From NCBI GenBank assembly GCA_003670825.1, contig QWQL01000083.1, forward strand, positions 1-9,292: a DNA stretch of 9,292 nucleotides, read 5' to 3'. Both the position numbers and the translations under genes were made by a program. The notes beneath the pieces are model-generated. The model saw only the letters and a list, made by a program, of their open reading frames with translations. It had not been told where the DNA came from and did not search any database. Of this stretch, positions 6,506-9,292 are shown in pieces; the first letter of the stretch is position 1; every line of letters starts with the position of its first letter. The stretch comes from Planctomycetota bacterium. Its GTDB lineage: Bacteria > Planctomycetota > Planctomycetia > Pirellulales > UBA1268.

Positions 6506-7627
6506 CTACGGCTGCTCACCTGCACCGCCTCTTGGCGGCCCGACCAGGGTTTCGATCGCGTCGAGCTGTCGCCGCGTGAACGGCACGGCCCCGGCCAGTA
6601 GGTCGGGATCGAGTCGCTCCTCCGGCACGAGCCGGTCAACGATCGCGGCGATCAACGCGTCGACACCCACCCCCGTGACGGCTGAGGTCACGATCGCCCC
6701 CGTCGCCGTCGCGGCGGCCAGCGTCGCCTCGGTCGCCAGGTCAGCCTTCGTGAGCACGAGCAGTTCGTGCCCTGCGGCAGGCCCACCACCGCCGGCCGCC
6801 GCATCGGCGGGAATCACGCGGAGCACGAGATCGGCCAGCGCCCGCTCGGCCAGCGCCCGTTCGATTCCCGCCCGCTCGATGGTCGAAACGGCGGTCGCGT
6901 CTCCCCGGGTGCCGGCGACGTCTACGATCTCGACCTCCCAGCCGTCGAGCACCGTTCGCGCCGTGACGATGTCTCGGGTGGTGCCCTCGAGCGGAGAGAC
7001 GATGCTGCGGCCGTGACCGACCAGTGCGTTCATCAGGCTGCTCTTCCCGGCGTTGACCTCTCCGGCGAGCACGATCCGCCAGGGGCACGTCAGCCTGAGC
7101 CCCACGCGTGCGGCCGCACGCAGACGGTTGGCTGCCCGCGTGCCGGCATCCGCGTCGCCGCCGGCCATCACCCCGGCAATACGACCGATTTCCAGATCGA
7201 GGGCCCCGGCCGCCTGCCGGGCAAGGATTCGCGCTGCTTTGGGCCCCCGAGCCTGAGGCAGGTGCTGCAGGGCCAGGGCGGCGCAGGAGTCGCCCCCCTC
7301 GTCTCCGAGCCATTCCTGCCACGGCACGATCCGCACGCCCGCCGCCTCCAGCGACGCGAGCACGGCCGCGGGAGCCGCGATGCCGCCGTGACACTGGATC
7401 TCCAGCCGCTCGCCGGCATGGCGAACGACGATCACCTCCTCCCCCGTGGGCCGCCAGGTTCCGAAGGCGAGCGCCCCGTCTGGTCTGGCCGCGATCGCGA
7501 TCCCGCCACGGGCGGCGAACAGGCTGTCGACGACCGCATCGGCCTTGCGGCCGGCCAGCGCTACGACGGCCAGTGCCCCGCGGCCGGGCGGGGTGAGCAG
7601 TGCCGCCCGCACGCCCTCGCATCTCAT
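6506..7627 (-). CDS. MnmE/TrmE-like GTPase, shortened and lacking MnmE hallmarks
   Basis: The 373-residue product opens like MnmE (LLTPPGRGALAVVALAG, residues 10-26) and has a full TrmE-type GTPase domain: P-loop GEVNAGKS at 189-196, EGTTRD at 214-219, DVAG at 236-239, TKAD at 293-296 and TSA at 314-316. A short VPFTRRQLDAIE follows at 348-359, as in MnmE. However, the GEFT-x-RAF-x-NGK-x-DL-x-QAEA segment of true MnmE is absent (that region reads VPWQEWLGDEGGDSCAALAL), and the protein stops without the C-terminal helical part ending in C-x-G-K, whose Cys is needed for tRNA wobble-uridine modification. It is about 80 residues shorter than the usual 450. It may be a diverged paralogue with another role. 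The ATG at 7627 begins the conserved domain; no SD site is seen. The open frame continues upstream only as a shadow of the divergent peroxiredoxin gene. Confidence 0.85.
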   Translation of the reverse strand: MRCEGVRAALLTPPGRGALAVVALAGRKADAVVDSLFAARGGIAIAARPDGALAFGTWRPTGEEVIVVRHAGERLEIQCHGGIAAPAAVLASLEAAGVRIVPWQEWLGDEGGDSCAALALQHLPQARGPKAARILARQAAGALDLEIGRIAGVMAGGDADAGTRAANRLRAAARVGLRLTCPWRIVLAGEVNAGKSSLMNALVGHGRSIVSPLEGTTRDIVTARTVLDGWEVEIVDVAGTRGDATAVSTIERAGIERALAERALADLVLRVIPADAAAGGGGPAAGHELLVLTKADLATEATLAAATATGAIVTSAVTGVGVDALIAAIVDRLVPEERLDPDLLAGAVPFTRRQLDAIETLVGPPRGGAGEQP

Positions 7628-7756
7628 GGTTGACGAGCCATCGGGAGCGGCGGGAGGATGGTGCGGCCGGCCGTCTCCGGCGGCCGCGACGGGCTCCCCG
7701 GGTCGCCCCGTCTCCGGCACGTGGTGTTGATCTTCATGCCTCACGGAGTTGTTTCC

Positions 7757-8227
7757 ATGGCCGATTGGATCGCGGCGGGAGCCAAGGCGCCCGATTTCAC
7801 GCTCGTCACCGACGACGGCACGAAGCTCACACTCTCGAGCCTCAGGGGCAGGCCCGTCGTGCTCTATTTCTACCCCAAGGACGACACCCCGGGCTGCACG
7901 AAGGAGGCCTGCGGCTTCCGCGACGCGAAGCTGAAGCTCGCCAGGCACGAGGCGGTGGTGCTCGGTATCAGCCCCGACGGCCCGGAAAGCCATGCCGCCT
8001 TCCGAACGAAATACAACCTGCCGTTCACGCTGGTGTGCGATCCAGACCACACCGTGGCGGAAGCGTATGGCGCCTGGCGGGAAAAGAACCTGTATGGCAA
8101 GAAGTCGCTGGGGATTGCACGGAGCACCTTCGTGATCGACGCGGAAGGCCGGGTGGCAAAGGTCTTCAAGGCCGTCAAGCCGGACGGGCACGCCGAGCGG
8201 GTGCTCGAGGCCCTCGCGGCGCTCTGA
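7757..8227 (+). CDS. bcp: Thiol peroxidase of the Bcp/PrxQ subfamily
   Basis: The 156-residue product reduces hydrogen peroxide and organic hydroperoxides using thioredoxin-type donors in the cytoplasm. The AhpC/TSA fold is clear: APDFTLVTDDGTKLTLSSLRG, then VVLYFYPKDDTPGCTKEACGFRD with peroxidatic Cys47 and resolving Cys52 five residues on (C-x4-C), the atypical 2-Cys arrangement of Bcp. GVSPD-type GISPDGPESHAAF and the SLGIARSTFVID strand with its conserved Arg follow. Length matches the family. The ATG at 7757 is preferred because a CGGAG lies eight bases upstream and the fold starts at once; an in-frame start at 7658 adds an unconserved leader. It is divergent from the MnmE-like GTPase gene over a 129-bp gap in which I found no convincing promoter. 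Confidence 0.93.
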   Translation: MADWIAAGAKAPDFTLVTDDGTKLTLSSLRGRPVVLYFYPKDDTPGCTKEACGFRDAKLKLARHEAVVLGISPDGPESHAAFRTKYNLPFTLVCDPDHTVAEAYGAWREKNLYGKKSLGIARSTFVIDAEGRVAKVFKAVKPDGHAERVLEALAAL

Positions 8228-8367
8228 TCCCGCGCGACCGTCACAACCGCCACGCTGCCACGGGGGATTTTCGTGGTCAGCCGCGGCCGCGCCCGGGGGG
8301 TCGGGCATAGTTGGGCAGCAGGGTCATCGTTGGCCCGACCGTTCTCGTCTTCGGCCTGCCGCTGCCC

Positions 8368-9057
8368 ATGTCGAACATCCTCGCCCGCTGCATGGCGCTC
8401 GGCATCGTCGCCGGGGGCTTTGCCCTCACGGGCGACCTCAGCCGCCTCGCCAGCCGGGGGTTCGAAGTCCTCAACGCTAGCGACATCCCGGCGGCAGATG
8501 CCACCGCGGAGCCCGACGGGCATGCGGGGGCCACCTCGCTCCTGCCCAGCGCGCCGCTGCTGCCTGCGGGCGGGCCCGAGGCCGCTCCGAAGGCGATCAC
8601 GAGCGATGCTGCCGCAGCGGCTGCACCGGCGCTCCCGGTCGCGGAACCGATCGCCGACGCCGCTCCCGTGGCGCACGACCTCGACTTCAAGCCGCCTGTG
8701 GGCGGTGTCGCCCAGGTCGACCTCACTTCACTCACGGCCGGCGATCGCCTGATCATCTGGCTGAAGCTGCCCCGCCGGACGGGCAGCCTGGCGTACCGGT
8801 GCCTCGTGTTCGACATGGTCGACCCCCAGGCGGGTGAGGCCCTCGTCTACGAGGCCGTGTCGTTCACTGCCACCGGCCAGCCGCAGGCCACGGCCACGCC
8901 GCCGCAGCGGGTGCGGATCGGAGCCGATGGGCAGGCTGGAGACGCCGTCGCCCCGGGAGGTCGCATCCGCATCCAGCGGCTCGGCATTGCCCACGCGGGT
9001 ACGACCGAGGCGGGCGACGTAATCGGGCCGATCCAATCGCTCGACATCATCCGCTGA
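8368..9057 (+). CDS. Uncharacterised envelope protein with Ala/Pro-rich linker
   Basis: I do not recognise this 229-residue protein. It has a hydrophobic N-terminal segment (CMALGIVAGGFALTG, about residues 8-22) preceded by an Arg, consistent with a signal peptide or membrane anchor. A long low-complexity region rich in Ala, Pro and Gly follows (about 35-102). The compact C-terminal part (about 103-229) begins LDFKPPVGGVAQVDLTSL and contains GDRLIIWLKLPRRTGSLAYRCLVFDMVDPQ and a VRIGADGQAGDAVAPGG segment, suggesting a small beta-rich domain. The sharp change from low-complexity to ordered sequence supports a real gene. The start is uncertain: ATG 8368 gives a good N-terminus but has no SD site; ATG 8392 and a TTG at 8311 are alternatives. 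It lies 140 bp downstream of bcp on the same strand and is followed directly by the repeat cluster. Confidence 0.6.
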   Translation: MSNILARCMALGIVAGGFALTGDLSRLASRGFEVLNASDIPAADATAEPDGHAGATSLLPSAPLLPAGGPEAAPKAITSDAAAAAAPALPVAEPIADAAPVAHDLDFKPPVGGVAQVDLTSLTAGDRLIIWLKLPRRTGSLAYRCLVFDMVDPQAGEALVYEAVSFTATGQPQATATPPQRVRIGADGQAGDAVAPGGRIRIQRLGIAHAGTTEAGDVIGPIQSLDIIR

Positions 9058-9070
9058 CGATGCGCTCGTT

Positions 9071-9092
9071 GCCGCAGGGGTTTGCCCTGCGG
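9071..9092. repeat. Hairpin repeat, diverged first copy (possible terminator)
   Basis: CCGCAGGG (9072-9079) and CCCTGCGG (9085-9092) form a perfect 8-bp stem with loop GTTTG, starting 14 bases after the stop of the preceding gene. It shares the GCCGCAGG core, and the later CAGCCAGTCGCAGCACA resembles the CAGCCGCATGGTG part of the following units, so it is probably a diverged member of the same family. No T run follows, so a terminator function is only possible. Confidence 0.6.
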
Positions 9093-9106
9093 GCAGCCAG
9101 TCGCAG

Positions 9107-9292
9107 CACACCGTAGCCGCAGGTTTTTGAGCTGCGTGCATCCAGCCGCATGGTGCTCCCGTAGCCGCAGGTTTTCTACCTGCGCGCCACCAGCCGCATG
9201 GTGCAGGTAGGAAACCCGCACCTACACATCCAGCCGCGCCACACCGTAGCCGCAGGTTTTTGAGCTGCGTGCATCCAGCCGCGTGGTGCAGG
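9107..9292. repeat. Cluster of hairpin-forming intergenic repeats, cut by window end
   Basis: At least three units share GTAGCCGCAGGTTTT followed by a CTGCG-type arm and CCAGCCGC(A/G)TGGTGC. Units at 9107-9156 and 9240-9289 agree over 50 bases except for one base (a/g). The middle unit (about 9160-9207) forms a perfect stem CGCAGGT/ACCTGCG (9166-9172 with 9178-9184). Between it and the last unit lies an inverted partial copy (GCAGGTAGGAAACCCGCACC at 9203-9222) that could pair with it. The unit length (about 45-50) and spacing are not regular enough for a CRISPR array. It looks like a REP/BIME-type dispersed palindromic repeat cluster that continues beyond the window. Confidence 0.8.

Noticed and set aside
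4924..6579. Long plus-strand open frame of about 550 codons overlapping the S1 gene
   Set aside because: It is Arg/Gly/Pro-rich with no domain and lies in another frame of the clearly coding rpsA; a high-GC shadow.
7630..7658. TTGACG as a -35 box for bcp
   Set aside because: At 17-bp spacing the -10 position reads GGAGGA, with no resemblance to TATAAT.
8258..8276. CCACG/CGTGG inverted repeat after bcp as terminator
   Set aside because: A five-base stem with a nine-base loop and no T run after it; likely chance.
7628..8308. N-terminal extension of the MnmE-like frame antisense to bcp
   Set aside because: The MnmE-like fold begins at residue 1 from ATG 7627, and the extension overlaps a well-supported peroxiredoxin gene.
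8847..9221. Minus-strand open frame with repeated NLRLR peptides
   Set aside because: The repetition comes from the DNA hairpin repeats, and the frame is antisense to the end of the 8368 gene.
9107..9292. Possible CRISPR array
   Set aside because: Units vary in sequence, include an inverted copy, lack uniform unique spacers of constant length, and no cas gene is in the window.

Overview
The window is GC-rich bacterial DNA that reads most like a planctomycete (Planctomycetota). The pointers are a PEP-CTERM tail, a DUF433/DUF5615 pair, remnants of an IS91-type transposase with the LLRYCARPPFALERLS signature common in that phylum, a transglutaminase-like exported protein, mostly weak or absent Shine-Dalgarno sites, and arrays of short hairpin repeats between genes. 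The phylum is inferred from protein style; no rRNA or phylogenetic marker was compared.

Left part (1-1544, accessory and decayed): a minus-strand PEP-CTERM gene remnant (17-361); a compact, translationally coupled DUF433/DUF5615 toxin-antitoxin-like pair (878-1129 and 525-881); then about 400 bases without an intact gene that hold a frameshifted, internally deleted IS91-family transposase relic.

Middle part (1545-6394, mostly core genes): uppP (undecaprenyl-diphosphatase, minus) is divergent from a sugar phosphate isomerase/epimerase-like TIM-barrel gene (plus). Their shared intergenic region carries a near-perfect 20-bp tandem repeat. The isomerase-like gene converges on an exported transglutaminase-like protein (minus). 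That gene is divergent from a six-domain ribosomal protein S1 gene (plus), whose leader has no Shine-Dalgarno site but several T tracts.

Right part (6506-9292): a shortened MnmE/TrmE-like GTPase (minus) lacking both the GEFT..RAF motif and the C-terminal C-x-G-K of true MnmE; a divergent Bcp/PrxQ peroxiredoxin (plus); an uncharacterised envelope-type protein with an Ala/Pro-rich linker (plus); and a 3' cluster of hairpin-forming repeats running off the window end.

I see no CRISPR array, tRNA, rRNA, prophage or biosynthetic cluster. Genes alternate strand and mostly stand alone; the only operon-like unit is the DUF433/DUF5615 pair. The most informative items are the transposase relic, the non-canonical MnmE-like GTPase, the S1 leader and the terminal repeats. 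I do not see strong evidence for a wholly new multi-gene system.
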